In this document: positions 24,430-33,267 of the stretch, in pieces
Position numbering within the stretch: the first letter of the stretch is position 1
Layout: each line of letters starts with the position of its first letter
Program-made: the position numbers and the translations under genes
The notes under the pieces: model-generated
Database searches by the model: none
Told to the model about the DNA's origin: nothing
The model's input: only the letters and a program-made list of their open reading frames with translations
Origin: an uncultured Bacteroidia bacterium
Lineage (GTDB): Bacteria; Bacteroidota; Bacteroidia; Bacteroidales; Prolixibacteraceae
NCBI GenBank assembly: GCA_903904515.1
Contig: CAIVCR010000068.1
Location: 53,814 to 117,813 of the forward strand
Direction: 5' to 3'
Length of the DNA stretch: 64,000 bases

Positions 24430-25023
24430 CTAAATCCATATCATCGCGATACTTATAATCATCAGGCAAAACAATACGATACCTAAAATCTGATGAGCCT
24501 TTGCCGATTTAAGCATCCTTTCAATCAAATCGCCAAACAAGATCCATAAAATCATGCATGGAATTCCAACTACACCGAATATCATTGCAAAAACAAACAC
24601 ACTCCAATGAATATTTTCAAAATGAGGTAAAAAAGCGCTCGCACCACCTATTGCCATGATCCACGCCTTAGGGTTCACAAACTGCATGAAAAATCCCTCA
24701 AAAAAACCAATCCTGGATCTTGAATCGACCGAATCAACTGAATTAATTTTGCTTAGAATAACCGCAAGATAAAATAGCCAGAGTGAACTTGCGATTTTCA
24801 GATACAGTTCCGCGGTAGGATGTTTAGTTATCATGCCTGCGATACTATAGCCAGACAAATACAACAACACCATAAATCCGAAAAAAATTCCGGCCATCAA
24901 TTTCCCTGAATCTTTCAACCCATAATTCCGTCCATAAGAAAAAAGCATGTAGTTATTTGGCCCGGGGGTAATTGTTGTGACAAATGCAAAAATCAGATAT
25001 CCGGTAAGGTTATAGCCGATCAT
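24430..25023 (-). CDS. LysE/RhtB-family exporter
   Basis: 197 residues from the ATG at 25023 (MIGYNLTGYLIFAF). The ORF track begins 22 codons earlier, but a promoter-like element lies inside that extension and LysE proteins start with the first membrane helix. The TPGPNNYML motif after helix 1 and GFFMQFVNPKAW in the middle are diagnostic of the family; about six hydrophobic helices can be drawn. These proteins export amino acids or derivatives. The substrate is not predictable. The gene is preceded by a pseudogene and followed by two palindromic repeats. Confidence 0.9.
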   Translation of the reverse strand: MIGYNLTGYLIFAFVTTITPGPNNYMLFSYGRNYGLKDSGKLMAGIFFGFMVLLYLSGYSIAGMITKHPTAELYLKIASSLWLFYLAVILSKINSVDSVDSRSRIGFFEGFFMQFVNPKAWIMAIGGASAFLPHFENIHWSVFVFAMIFGVVGIPCMILWILFGDLIERMLKSAKAHQILGIVLFCLMIISIAMIWI

Positions 25024-25061
25024 TTTTCCCAATTTAAGTTTAACATGAATCAAAAATAGTC

Positions 25062-25090
25062 CAAAATATCTGTTTGGCACAAACAACAAA
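25062..25090 (-). promoter_or_regulatory. Promoter-like TTTG-N17-ATATTTTG for the LysE gene
   Basis: TTTG (25087-25090) and ATATTTTG (25062-25069; one mismatch to TAnnTTTG) on the minus strand, 17 bp apart, about 38 nt upstream of the chosen start. Confidence 0.4.
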
Positions 25091-25173
25091 CCTCTTCACT
25101 TATTTCCAACTAATTACAAATAGATTTATGAAAATTTATTTGGCGTTTAAAAATACCCTGACCTGATATCAGT

Positions 25174-25438
25174 CTAAATTAAAATCTTCTCCCGATTTTG
25201 CATTTCATTAAGATAGAATTCTGTTAATGCCTGATCATCAGTTTTTAGATTAACCCATTTAATCGCTGATGCCAGGGTGGAAAATATCTCAATCTCCAAG
25301 GGTAAATCTTGTATTTTTCAATGATACACGATCGGCATTACCCTTTGAAGGGGCGTGTTTGCTAATATGGCTGTTCTTCTTTTACCAATCATCTTTGGGG
25401 TTGACCTGGTGAAATTGACATATGCCTCAATATCTTCT
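25174..25438 (-). pseudogene. Truncated STAS/SpoIIAA-like small protein remnant
   Basis: Reading one minus-strand frame gives DIEAYVNFTRSTPKMIGKRR, AILANTPLQ, an in-frame TGA at 25318-25320, then EIEIFSTLASAIKWVNL and a second stop at 25174. The order (a lead-in helix, GKRRTAILANTP, then an EIFST-xxAxKW ending) is that of small SpoIIAA/STAS-like proteins common in Bacteroidota. The N-terminal half is missing: upstream the frame runs into the end of the GH9 gene in a different frame. Truncation plus an internal stop indicates decay. The track ORF 25318-25521 is part of it. Confidence 0.6.
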
Positions 25439-28333
25439 CTAATTCCAATAAAGCAACTCCTTTTTCTGAGAAATATTGTTATCGGGAACAACAACTGCCA
25501 CCCAGGGCTCATCAGGTGCACTTATTTTACATTGCCATTTAAGGGTAATTGTATCTCCTGATTTAAGGACAGCTTTATGAGTCGGGGATTCCAAAACCAG
25601 GTTATTTGATTTTACAGTAAATGTATGAGTTCCATTTCCCCGGACTTTTGCGATAATGGTGACAATCCCATTCCCTGAAGAGAGTCTGGATACTTCAAAC
25701 TCAAAATTATTTTCTTTTCGCAGGTCGATGAAATAATTTTCTGCGGGAAGAAGGGTAGCTTTCTGTTCAAGACCATCACTACTTATCAGATACTCCCCTT
25801 CAGGCAATTGCACCTTAAAAAATCCATATTTATTTGTTTTATAATAAGTTATCCTCCCTGAAGTAACATTATGAAATTCCACAATTTTTTCAGCTTTTCC
25901 CGTCACAAGAGCAGGACCTTGCAGGTCGTGCATCAGCCAGATCCATTGCGTTACAGGATGTGTCCACACCTCCTTATAGGTCCAGGTACTCTGCACTGGC
26001 CAATAGGGAACATCATTATCTCCCCGGGTTTGAATTCCCACGGGAAGGGCACCGACAATGTCACCCGATGAAGGGGTGTATAGCGGTGTAAAATCGTATC
26101 CCTCTCCATACATGGTACTTTGCGAAAACGGATTCCGGCCAACTACCCATTCAAGCTGATGCTCGGCGAGCTTAGCAGATTCAGGATCATTCCGAAGTCG
26201 TGCTGCATTATTGAGGGCCTGCGCCTTGGGCAGAATTGTACCAAAATGGCCCCGGTAGTCCATCCATACGGGAAAAAGGCGCAAGTAATGCCCCTTCCCC
26301 AGGGGAATTCCATTCAAAACTTGTTTGCGAAACGACTCCTGCCTGCTTTCGGGAACCTGCAGATATTCCTGATCGGTATAGATTGAAGAAGGCAAGACCC
26401 CATAGGGTTCGGTATATTTTGCAATTGTCTTAAGGTACTCCGAATATAAGGTCACTGCTGAATACCATTTCATCCAATCGGGATGATCAGGGAAGGCCTC
26501 ACAGAGTTGAGTGAGAGCGACAATAGGTTCCTGCTCATGGCCGCGATGGACATAATGAAGAATGTGCTGTTTCGACGGACTTGTATAGAAGAAACCTGTA
26601 ATTGGGATATCCCAGTCGGGTTTTTTACGTTGCTGTGATTCAAGGATAATATTAGCCAATTCAGCAGCTTTAACCTTATACCTCTCCTCTCCTGTTGCAT
26701 GCCAAAGCTCCACAGACGCCAGAATAGCTGCCGATGCCAGTTCATGAATTACATTCCCCGAATCAAACGACCCACTAAAGGACTCCCGGGAAGATTGATC
26801 TTCATTAAAATCGGCCTTTTGAATCGCAAATTGCCAATCGGTCTGGGCCATTTTAAGGGAATATGCTGCCAATCGCGGATCTTTATCTTTAAGGATCCGC
26901 GATGCAATGGCTTCAGAAGCGGAGGCTACAAAATTGGCCTTTGGCGAGTTCTGTGCAACTGAGGTGATATCGTCGAAGTCACCAATAATTCCATTGGTTC
27001 TGCGACTGTTTATTGATCCCTCATTTCGGAATCCATCGCCGAAGCTGGTTTTCAGGATCCAGTCCAGACCCCATTTCCCCTCTTCGATAAGTTTGTCAGC
27101 CAATTTTTGGTGATCACCCCGGAGAAGTAATTTCTCAGCCAGACTAAACATCGCATAAACAGCATCACCCGTATTTCCAAGACCCTGGGTGAAATCACCC
27201 GCATCGTGCCAGCCACCGTTAATTACGATACTTTTGTCGCCATGAATACAGGTCCAGTCGCGGTGACATACCCCATGAACTCCGGGAATTGAGATTCCAC
27301 ACCGTTCTGAATAATAGAAGTTCAGCGCTTTCCATATGGTTTCCTCCCACACATCGGAATTGATCCTAAACGGCTGGGTGAATGCCTCTCCCGCTTTCAG
27401 GATAAACGAACCATTTTCCTGAACCTCAGAAAAATCAAGGAGCTGAAAGGTGCCCAATGGCGATATTATGTTTTGAACAGGTTTAGTAAGGATGACTTCG
27501 CCTGTTTTCTGATCCACAAGGCTGAAATCCTCTGCTTTAAGGTTATTGGCAATTGCGCTTTTCGAAGCGCCTGTCTGGTATCCGGTATGACTAAATGAGA
27601 TTCTTCCGGGCCAGACTCCCCATCCTTCCGTATAATCGGGATCGACTTTTTGCAATTCCAGGTCGTCAAAATAATAGGCGAGTGTATCTGTTGCCTCGGG
27701 CTCGCTGCTCACCATCCATGAGGAGATTTCAAGTTTGGAGATTTTATCACGTGCCACATTCCCGATTTCCCATACCACATGATTCCACGCTCTGTTTTTT
27801 AACAGTACGGTCGTCTCCCCTTCCTGGGCAAACAAGGCGGGTAATTTTTCAACTCCCTCATTAAATAGACGCATTTCAAGCCAGTCCTGGTAATAACCCG
27901 GGCAATCGGGATAAATCCATACCGATATGCGGTTGAATTTGGTCAGGTCTTCTTTTTCGAAATTACGGATTACTCCGGCTCTTCCCCAGCCGCGGCCGCT
28001 TTTGGGTCCGGGACCCTCCATTTTAGTGGGCAATTTCATCAAAAGAGAGCTCTTCCCGCTATGAGATTGATCGTGAGAGTAGCTCATTAGGGTAACCATA
28101 CTTTTTGATTCCTCGATTTTTGCCGTAACTCGCGCATCAACAACGGAGATCGCACCGATGGTAAATGGAGTCCAGGGACCAGGTTTTTCCATGTCGTCCA
28201 AGACCTTGATTCCCAAGACCTCTTTATTGAGCCAACGGAAAGAGGCTGAATTCTTAATTTCAAACCCCATGGGCTCCTGACTTTTAGCCAGTAGGCAAAT
28301 CATCAAAAACGCAATAATTGTTACACTTTTCAT
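25439..28333 (-). CDS. Exported glycoside hydrolase family 9 (endoglucanase-type)
   Basis: 964 residues with a signal peptide (IIAFLMICLLAKSQ). After an N-terminal beta-sandwich region that looks like a carbohydrate-binding module (DDMEKPGPW; FNRISVWIYPD) comes the CelD-type Ig domain (VWPGRISFSHTGYQ) and the GH9 alpha/alpha barrel: GGWHDAGDFTQGLGN holds the catalytic base Asp pair, and VVGRNPFSQSTMYGEG and a WTYKEVWTHP segment close the domain. A short beta domain ends the protein (KWQCKISAPDEPWVAVV). GH9 enzymes hydrolyse beta-1,4-glucans or related oligosaccharides. It stands alone, next to a pseudogene; the terminal Ig-like extension is unusual for the family. Confidence 0.88.
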   Translation of the reverse strand: MKSVTIIAFLMICLLAKSQEPMGFEIKNSASFRWLNKEVLGIKVLDDMEKPGPWTPFTIGAISVVDARVTAKIEESKSMVTLMSYSHDQSHSGKSSLLMKLPTKMEGPGPKSGRGWGRAGVIRNFEKEDLTKFNRISVWIYPDCPGYYQDWLEMRLFNEGVEKLPALFAQEGETTVLLKNRAWNHVVWEIGNVARDKISKLEISSWMVSSEPEATDTLAYYFDDLELQKVDPDYTEGWGVWPGRISFSHTGYQTGASKSAIANNLKAEDFSLVDQKTGEVILTKPVQNIISPLGTFQLLDFSEVQENGSFILKAGEAFTQPFRINSDVWEETIWKALNFYYSERCGISIPGVHGVCHRDWTCIHGDKSIVINGGWHDAGDFTQGLGNTGDAVYAMFSLAEKLLLRGDHQKLADKLIEEGKWGLDWILKTSFGDGFRNEGSINSRRTNGIIGDFDDITSVAQNSPKANFVASASEAIASRILKDKDPRLAAYSLKMAQTDWQFAIQKADFNEDQSSRESFSGSFDSGNVIHELASAAILASVELWHATGEERYKVKAAELANIILESQQRKKPDWDIPITGFFYTSPSKQHILHYVHRGHEQEPIVALTQLCEAFPDHPDWMKWYSAVTLYSEYLKTIAKYTEPYGVLPSSIYTDQEYLQVPESRQESFRKQVLNGIPLGKGHYLRLFPVWMDYRGHFGTILPKAQALNNAARLRNDPESAKLAEHQLEWVVGRNPFSQSTMYGEGYDFTPLYTPSSGDIVGALPVGIQTRGDNDVPYWPVQSTWTYKEVWTHPVTQWIWLMHDLQGPALVTGKAEKIVEFHNVTSGRITYYKTNKYGFFKVQLPEGEYLISSDGLEQKATLLPAENYFIDLRKENNFEFEVSRLSSGNGIVTIIAKVRGNGTHTFTVKSNNLVLESPTHKAVLKSGDTITLKWQCKISAPDEPWVAVVVPDNNISQKKELLYWN

Positions 28334-28528
28334 AGTATGAATGGTGATAATATCTTTTATAATTGGGCAGACACGAAATGTGTTATCACAGGTAAAAATA
28401 TGAAATTAAACCCAAGGAGCGGTTGCAGAAAATTTAAAATTATCCACAAAACTGAATATTGGATTAACAGAACAGTGGCGCCATTCAATCATAACTACAC
28501 TGGTGGCGGTTCGATAAAATTCAAATTG

Positions 28529-28536
28529 TATCTTTG
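28529..28536 (+). promoter_or_regulatory. -7 promoter element TATCTTTG directly before the oxidoreductase start
   Basis: Exact TAnnTTTG on the plus strand, ending four bases before the ATG at 28541; no TTTG at the expected -33 position. If used, the mRNA would be nearly leaderless. Confidence 0.45.
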
Positions 28537-28540
28537 ACAA

Positions 28541-29599
28541 ATGATGATCGACTATTTAATTATCGGCCAGGGACTGGCAGGGAGTCTGCTTGCGTGGGAG
28601 CTCATGCAACGGGGGTGCAGGGTCGTTATTGTCGATAACGGGGGAGAGAATGCTTCGCAGATTGCCGCGGGGCTGATAAATCCGGTAACCGGGATGCGTT
28701 TTGTAAAATCTGCTGAGACTGACATCCTATTACCGGCTGCAAAAAACTATTATTCAAGCCTGTCCGGTTTTTTCCACCAGCAGTTTTTCATTGAAAAGCC
28801 GATGGTTCGGATTTTCAAAAGTGAGATGGAAAAGGATGCCGCTTCTAAACGGCTAAACAATCCTGAATATCTAAACTATATCGGGAAAATCCAGATGGAA
28901 ACCTTCCTTAATAGGAATCTTGCATCACCTTTTGGGTATCTCGAACAGAAACAAACCGGCTATTTGTTAACCGCTCCACTGCTGGAGTGTATGAAAGAGT
29001 ATTTTATCTCAAGGAACTCTTACCGTCTGAATAATTTTGATTATTCAGAAATTGAGCTTGATCCAATAGTGAATTGGAAGGACCTACACCCGAAGGCGGT
29101 AATTTTCTGCGAAGGGTATCTTGCCACACGGAATCCATGGTTTTCATGGCTCCCTTTTCAACCGGTTAAGGGTGAGATTATAACCCTGCAACACCAGGTC
29201 GAACTGCCCGATAAGATTATTAATCACGGAAACTGGCTCATCCCAATCGATGAAAATCAAATCAGGATTGGGGCCACATTCGACCGGGAAAATCTTAACA
29301 CACAGATTACAGAAGTTGGGAAAAGTGAGTTAATGCTTGCACTCAGTATTCTTACAGACGCCTTGTCGAATTCAACGCTAATCAATCATCAGGCCAATGT
29401 CCGGCCATGCACAAAAGACAGACAACCATTTATCGGGCGCCATCCGGAACATACCCAGCTGGCAATATTCAATGGTTTTGGCGCTAAAGGGAGTCTGCAA
29501 ATCCCCTGGTATAGCCAGCGGTTTGCGGATCATTTATTAAGTGGTACACTTCTGCCTCCTTCATGCAATATCAGACGTCATTCAAAAAAAATATTTTAA
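28541..29599 (+). CDS. FAD-dependent oxidoreductase (DAO family)
   Basis: 352 residues. It opens with a dinucleotide-binding motif, YLIIGQGLAGSLLAWELMQRG, followed by VVIVDNGGENASQIAAGLINPVTG, the pattern of D-amino-acid-oxidase-fold proteins near the MnmC C-terminal domain and glycine oxidase. C-terminal features: HGNWLIPIDENQIRIGATF and NVRPCTKDRQPFIGRHPE, then FNGFGAKGSLQIPWYS. No signal peptide. These enzymes oxidise amines or amino acids with FAD. The short form without a methyltransferase domain is frequent in Bacteroidota and uncharacterised. The neighbouring genes are on the other strand, so no operon context helps. Confidence 0.85.
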   Translation: MMIDYLIIGQGLAGSLLAWELMQRGCRVVIVDNGGENASQIAAGLINPVTGMRFVKSAETDILLPAAKNYYSSLSGFFHQQFFIEKPMVRIFKSEMEKDAASKRLNNPEYLNYIGKIQMETFLNRNLASPFGYLEQKQTGYLLTAPLLECMKEYFISRNSYRLNNFDYSEIELDPIVNWKDLHPKAVIFCEGYLATRNPWFSWLPFQPVKGEIITLQHQVELPDKIINHGNWLIPIDENQIRIGATFDRENLNTQITEVGKSELMLALSILTDALSNSTLINHQANVRPCTKDRQPFIGRHPEHTQLAIFNGFGAKGSLQIPWYSQRFADHLLSGTLLPPSCNIRRHSKKIF

Positions 29600-29623
29600 A
29601 ATACTGTCAAACCGATAAACCGG

Positions 29624-30112
29624 TTAATAGGGACTGCCGCCATTACCACCGCTACCAGGACTCTGCTGAACCAATTGACCTCTTATCTCTCCATCCGGAT
29701 AAGCAGTACTATGTAAGTTTATATAATATTGGTTGGATAAAAGACTAGCCCGCTGCGTGACATCCAATACGGGTGAAGTAAAACTAATTGGTGAAGTTAT
29801 GGTCCCCGAAACAAGCAGGAAGACAACCACTCCGCCAACGCCTGGCGCGCCCTCATGAATGTGGGCTCCGGTTGGGGTCATGCCCTGAAAGGTTACTGTT
29901 CCACTTAAAATATAGGTCGCAGGATTATATGTGAAAGTGGCAGATCCTGTCGCTTTTGATCCATTGGCCGGAGTTGCGCTTGACCCGCTTAACGTGGACT
30001 GAAAGCCGATGTTCGAAACTCCTGCAGCCGGCGACATACTACTTTTACTGCAGGAATAAAGTCCGAAAACAATGATTGCCAGAATGGCAGAAGAAACTAA
30101 TTTTGATTGCAT
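29624..30112 (-). CDS. CHRD-domain lipoprotein
   Basis: 162 residues. A lipoprotein signal (VFGLYSC, with the lipidated Cys about residue 21) is followed by a low-complexity stretch and a CHRD domain: FQSTLSGSSATPANGSKATG, FTYNPATYILSGTVTFQGM and IHEGAPGVGGVV, ending YINLHSTAYPDGEIRGQLV. CHRD is a beta-rich domain first described in chordin; in bacteria it occurs in exported proteins of unknown role. The TG-rich tail (GSGGNGGSPY) is odd but short. Convergent with the oxidoreductase gene; near-consensus promoter at 30149. Confidence 0.9.
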   Translation of the reverse strand: MQSKLVSSAILAIIVFGLYSCSKSSMSPAAGVSNIGFQSTLSGSSATPANGSKATGSATFTYNPATYILSGTVTFQGMTPTGAHIHEGAPGVGGVVVFLLVSGTITSPISFTSPVLDVTQRASLLSNQYYINLHSTAYPDGEIRGQLVQQSPGSGGNGGSPY

Positions 30113-30148
30113 TTTAATATCACGTGTTTATTATTTGACATGCATCGC

Positions 30149-30176
30149 CAAAATACTTATTTAGATCTATTACAAA
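30149..30176 (-). promoter_or_regulatory. Promoter-like TTTG-N16-GTATTTTG for the CHRD gene
   Basis: TTTG (30173-30176) and GTATTTTG (30149-30156; one mismatch to TAnnTTTG) on the minus strand, about 37 nt upstream of the start codon. Confidence 0.35.
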
Positions 30177-30264
30177 TAACAAAGAGTATTTGTTGCAATC
30201 AGAAAGCGGAATAATTAAATTAGGTGCTAAATAACCTGCAATACAGGGTTGACTTCATCTATCT

Positions 30265-30933
30265 CTAATTTATTTCCCGAAACTGAATATTCTGGATCTT
30301 GTACGATCTCCAATCTTTATAGTCAAAATGCCACCATTCGAATTCATATACAGAGAAACCATTGGCTTCCATTTTGCTGCGTAACAAATCTCTCATCCTG
30401 CGTTGTTCTTCGGTACCACCTTTGTATTCCGGATAGGAACGCTCACTCATTTCGTCATATTCACCGGGCATCTCCACCTCTTTTCCTGAAATAATCTCAT
30501 ATAAACTCAAATCAACGGCGCACCCCCTGTTATGTCTTGAACCTTTGGATGGATCGGCAACGAATTTCTTATTTTCCACTGAGGTCAGATCCCAGAATAT
30601 TTTAGTGACACTCCATGGGCGGTACCCATCAAAAATAAGGAGCCGATAACCTAAAAGTTTGAATTCCTGGTTAACCTTTACCACGGCTTCGGCAGCCGGA
30701 CGTTGAAGAAATGCTCGTGCTTCAGAGTAGACCGCTTTACCAAGAAAATTATTGGTTTTAGCGTAACGGATATCCAGGTTGAGCGATGGGTCGAGTTTGA
30801 CCAGTTCAACTAAATCAGAATTTCGAAAATTACCTTTTTCAGTGGGAGGAGTTGGCTCACAACTACAAAAGAAGAGTAGGCTGAAAATCCACAGGGACAG
30901 GACAAATCTGGGTATTAAATTGGAATATTGCAT
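30265..30933 (-). CDS. D-alanyl-D-alanine dipeptidase (VanX/DdpX family) lipoprotein
   Basis: I start at 30933 (MQYSNLIPRFVLSLWIFSLLFFCSC), which gives a clean lipoprotein signal; the ORF track start 14 codons earlier is not needed. The zinc site of peptidase family M15D is intact: SRHNRGCAVDLSLYE (SxHxxGxAxD) and FEWWHFDY (ExxH). YRLLIFDGYRPWSV matches the family too. The enzyme cleaves D-Ala-D-Ala or similar D-dipeptides. A lipidated periplasmic or outer-membrane form points to peptidoglycan-fragment scavenging rather than glycopeptide resistance; no VanHA-type genes are nearby. It precedes, on the same strand, no obvious partner. Confidence 0.9.
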   Translation of the reverse strand: MQYSNLIPRFVLSLWIFSLLFFCSCEPTPPTEKGNFRNSDLVELVKLDPSLNLDIRYAKTNNFLGKAVYSEARAFLQRPAAEAVVKVNQEFKLLGYRLLIFDGYRPWSVTKIFWDLTSVENKKFVADPSKGSRHNRGCAVDLSLYEIISGKEVEMPGEYDEMSERSYPEYKGGTEEQRRMRDLLRSKMEANGFSVYEFEWWHFDYKDWRSYKIQNIQFREIN

Positions 30934-30999
30934 CGGAAATGTTTGTTTAGTTTTTAAGAAACAAATCAAATCCATCTTTGGTTCCGGATTATGTGCTCT

Positions 31000-32367
31000 C
31001 TATTTTCCGATTAACCTTTTAATCCATGCTAATTTACGATTTGAATATGGTGGATATTTAAGATTGGGTTCAAGCCAGAATGGTTTATTCAGGATACTTT
31101 TAAAGTGGGAAAAAGTCTTAAATCCGGCTTCGCCATGATAATTGCCAATGCCACTACTCCCAACCCCTCCAAAGGGGAGATTACTGTTCGTAAAATGCAT
31201 CAAGGCATCATTTACTGCTCCTCCTCCAAAAGATATCTCATTTAATAATTTATTCCGGATGGTTTTGTCATTGGCAAAAATATAACAAGCCAAAGGTTTT
31301 GAACCTGATTTTATCTTTCCGATAGCATCGTTCAGATCAGAATAGGAGATAACTGGCAGGATCGGGCCAAATATTTCGCTTTCCATAACCTGGTCATCAA
31401 AGGATACTCCGGTTAACAGAGTTGGAGCGATATACCGATTCTGAAGATCAGTTTCACCTCCATGATAGATTCTATTTGCATCAATAAGGCACCTCAAACG
31501 GTTGAAATTTGATTCGTTGATGATCTGAACGTAATTACCGTTTTCAAATGAATAGTTATTTTTAATAATCTGAGACTTAAGAAGCAAAAGCAATTCTTCC
31601 CGAACAGATTCAGCAACCAGCACATAATCAGGGGCAATGCAGGTCTGACCCGAATTAAGAAATTTTGCCCAGACTATCCGTTTGGCAACCTCTTTCAGGT
31701 TACTATTGCTTGTAACGATTGCCGGACTTTTCCCGCTCAACTCCAACGTAACGGGGGTAAGGTTTTTTGCGGCTGCCCGATAGACTATCTTTCCAACTCT
31801 GCTACTGCCAGTAAAGAAGATTTTATCGAATTTCTGATCCAGAAGTGCGGTGGTTTCCAATATCCCTCCCTCAACGACAACCATCAGTTCAGGGGGAAAG
31901 CTGGCATTGATTAACCGCGCCAGAACAGCGCTTGTGGCCGGGGAAACCTCACTTGGCTTTAGAACGACCGTATTTCCGGATGCAATTGCGGCTACCAGAG
32001 GAGAGAGTGTTAACTGGTACGGATAGTTCCAGGCTCCGATTACCAGACAGACACCCAGCGGTTCAGAAATAATATAGCTTCGCCCGGGAAGGTTTACAAG
32101 ATTGGTTCTGACCTTTTTTCGTCTGGACCATTTTGGCAGTTTTTTGATCGACTCCTCAATATCCTGGTAGATAATATTCAACTCTGTTGAATAAGTATCG
32201 AATTCTGATTTTTTAAAATCGGCATAGATAGCCTCATAGAGAACTGATTCACTACTTTTAAGAAGAGCCTTGAGTTTTCTTAACTGTTCAATTCTAAAAC
32301 CTATATCTTTTGTTTGGTTAGAATTGAAAAAGTCATTCTGTTTTCTTATGATTTCTGAATAGCTCAT
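31000..32367 (-). CDS. Aldehyde dehydrogenase family protein (ALDH3-like)
   Basis: 455 residues, the short ALDH form typical of class 3 enzymes. LGVCLVIGAWNYPYQLTLSP, LKPSEVSPATS and FFTGSSRVGKIVY form the NAD(P)-binding region; VTLELSGKSPAIV carries the general-base Glu and KFLNSGQTCIAPDYVLV the catalytic Cys. C-terminal SNLPFGGVGSSGIGNYHG is typical. It oxidises aliphatic or aromatic aldehydes to acids. It is 237 bp downstream of the aldolase operon and on the same strand, so it could take the aldehyde that the aldolase releases, but the gap and a palindrome between them leave this open. The plus-strand ORF 30779-31138 is a shadow. Confidence 0.92.
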   Translation of the reverse strand: MSYSEIIRKQNDFFNSNQTKDIGFRIEQLRKLKALLKSSESVLYEAIYADFKKSEFDTYSTELNIIYQDIEESIKKLPKWSRRKKVRTNLVNLPGRSYIISEPLGVCLVIGAWNYPYQLTLSPLVAAIASGNTVVLKPSEVSPATSAVLARLINASFPPELMVVVEGGILETTALLDQKFDKIFFTGSSRVGKIVYRAAAKNLTPVTLELSGKSPAIVTSNSNLKEVAKRIVWAKFLNSGQTCIAPDYVLVAESVREELLLLLKSQIIKNNYSFENGNYVQIINESNFNRLRCLIDANRIYHGGETDLQNRYIAPTLLTGVSFDDQVMESEIFGPILPVISYSDLNDAIGKIKSGSKPLACYIFANDKTIRNKLLNEISFGGGAVNDALMHFTNSNLPFGGVGSSGIGNYHGEAGFKTFSHFKSILNKPFWLEPNLKYPPYSNRKLAWIKRLIGK

Positions 32368-32438
32368 TTTGACGGCTCTTTGAGATTCTTAGTAATGGCG
32401 GGAGAATGTGACTTTAAGCAATAATTGACTGGCAGTAA

Positions 32439-32549
32439 GCTTCTGGCGACTTGCAAAAATCATCCGGAATGAGACTTATTTTTCAACACCGAATTTAGAA
32501 AAATATTCAATTGTCTGATGATCCGCGCAAGCCGCCAAAAGCCAGAAGC
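32439..32549. repeat. Interrupted inverted repeat in the aldolase-ALDH gap
   Basis: gcttctggc (32439-32447) plus ttgc nearby pairs with gcaag (32527) and gccagaagc (32541-32549). It may act as an mRNA structure or terminator between the two transcription units. Confidence 0.4.
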
Positions 32550-32604
32550 GGCATACGAATCCTTAAAATTAACCTAAGTTTCGTTAGTGGAAATTACATG
32601 AAGA

Positions 32605-33267
32605 TCATCTATTCTTCTTTGCCATCGCTGAATATTTCCTGAGATAAAACTGGTGCATCAGGTGAGCCTCAAAAACATTGATTCCCTTGGCTCCGCCTAA
32701 AAATTCGGCTTCAATAAATGCTTTACATGCTTTCTCGAGTACCTGGCAAACAACAAACGCCTCTTCCATATCGCGACCCACACAGACCGCTCCATGATTA
32801 GCCATCAGGGCAGCCATTCTTCCACGTAATGCTTTAACAGTTTTGGTTACAATTCGCTTTGTCGAAGGGAGTGCATAGTCGGCGACCCTAACACTTGGAC
32901 CAATAATCTGAACCATATCATCCAGGATCGGGGGAACCTCCCTGCGTGCAGCCGCAACGGTAGAAGCATTCATCTGGTGGGTATGAATAACGGCATTAAT
33001 CTCCTTTCTGGTGCGGTATATCTCGCAGTGCAGACCATTCTCGGAGGAGGGTTTTATACTCCCCTCATATTTTGAAGTATGATAGTTGACCAAAACAATA
33101 TCATTTAAGGTCAGATCATCATACGTTCTTCCACTTGGTGTAATCAGCATATTGTTCTCATCGACCCTAATGCTCACATTTCCCCACGTCCGGGTCACGA
33201 GTCCTTCGGCGAGAAGTTGTTTCCCGGATTTAATGATCAGATTTTTTAAGCTGTTGAGAGTATCCAT
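32605..33267 (-). CDS. Class II aldolase/adducin family protein (FucA/AraD type)
   Basis: 220 residues. The zinc ligands are visible as VIHTHQMNAST (HxH) and ALMANHGAVCVG (third His), and the acid residue lies in KPSSENGLHCEIYR. LVTRTWGNVSIRVDENNMLITPSG is the family N-terminus. Members are metal-dependent aldolases splitting ketose-1-phosphates to dihydroxyacetone phosphate plus an aldehyde, or 4-epimerases. It starts 22 bp inside the kinase gene, so it is co-translated with it: the kinase most likely makes its phosphorylated substrate. No isomerase is present in the cluster. Substrate unknown. Confidence 0.92.
   Translation of the reverse strand: MDTLNSLKNLIIKSGKQLLAEGLVTRTWGNVSIRVDENNMLITPSGRTYDDLTLNDIVLVNYHTSKYEGSIKPSSENGLHCEIYRTRKEINAVIHTHQMNASTVAAARREVPPILDDMVQIIGPSVRVADYALPSTKRIVTKTVKALRGRMAALMANHGAVCVGRDMEEAFVVCQVLEKACKAFIEAEFLGGAKGINVFEAHLMHQFYLRKYSAMAKKNR

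Noticed and set aside
24197-24469. 90-residue minus-strand ORF
   Set aside because: It translates the two 51-bp palindromic repeats (duplicate VRECNSRDP motif).
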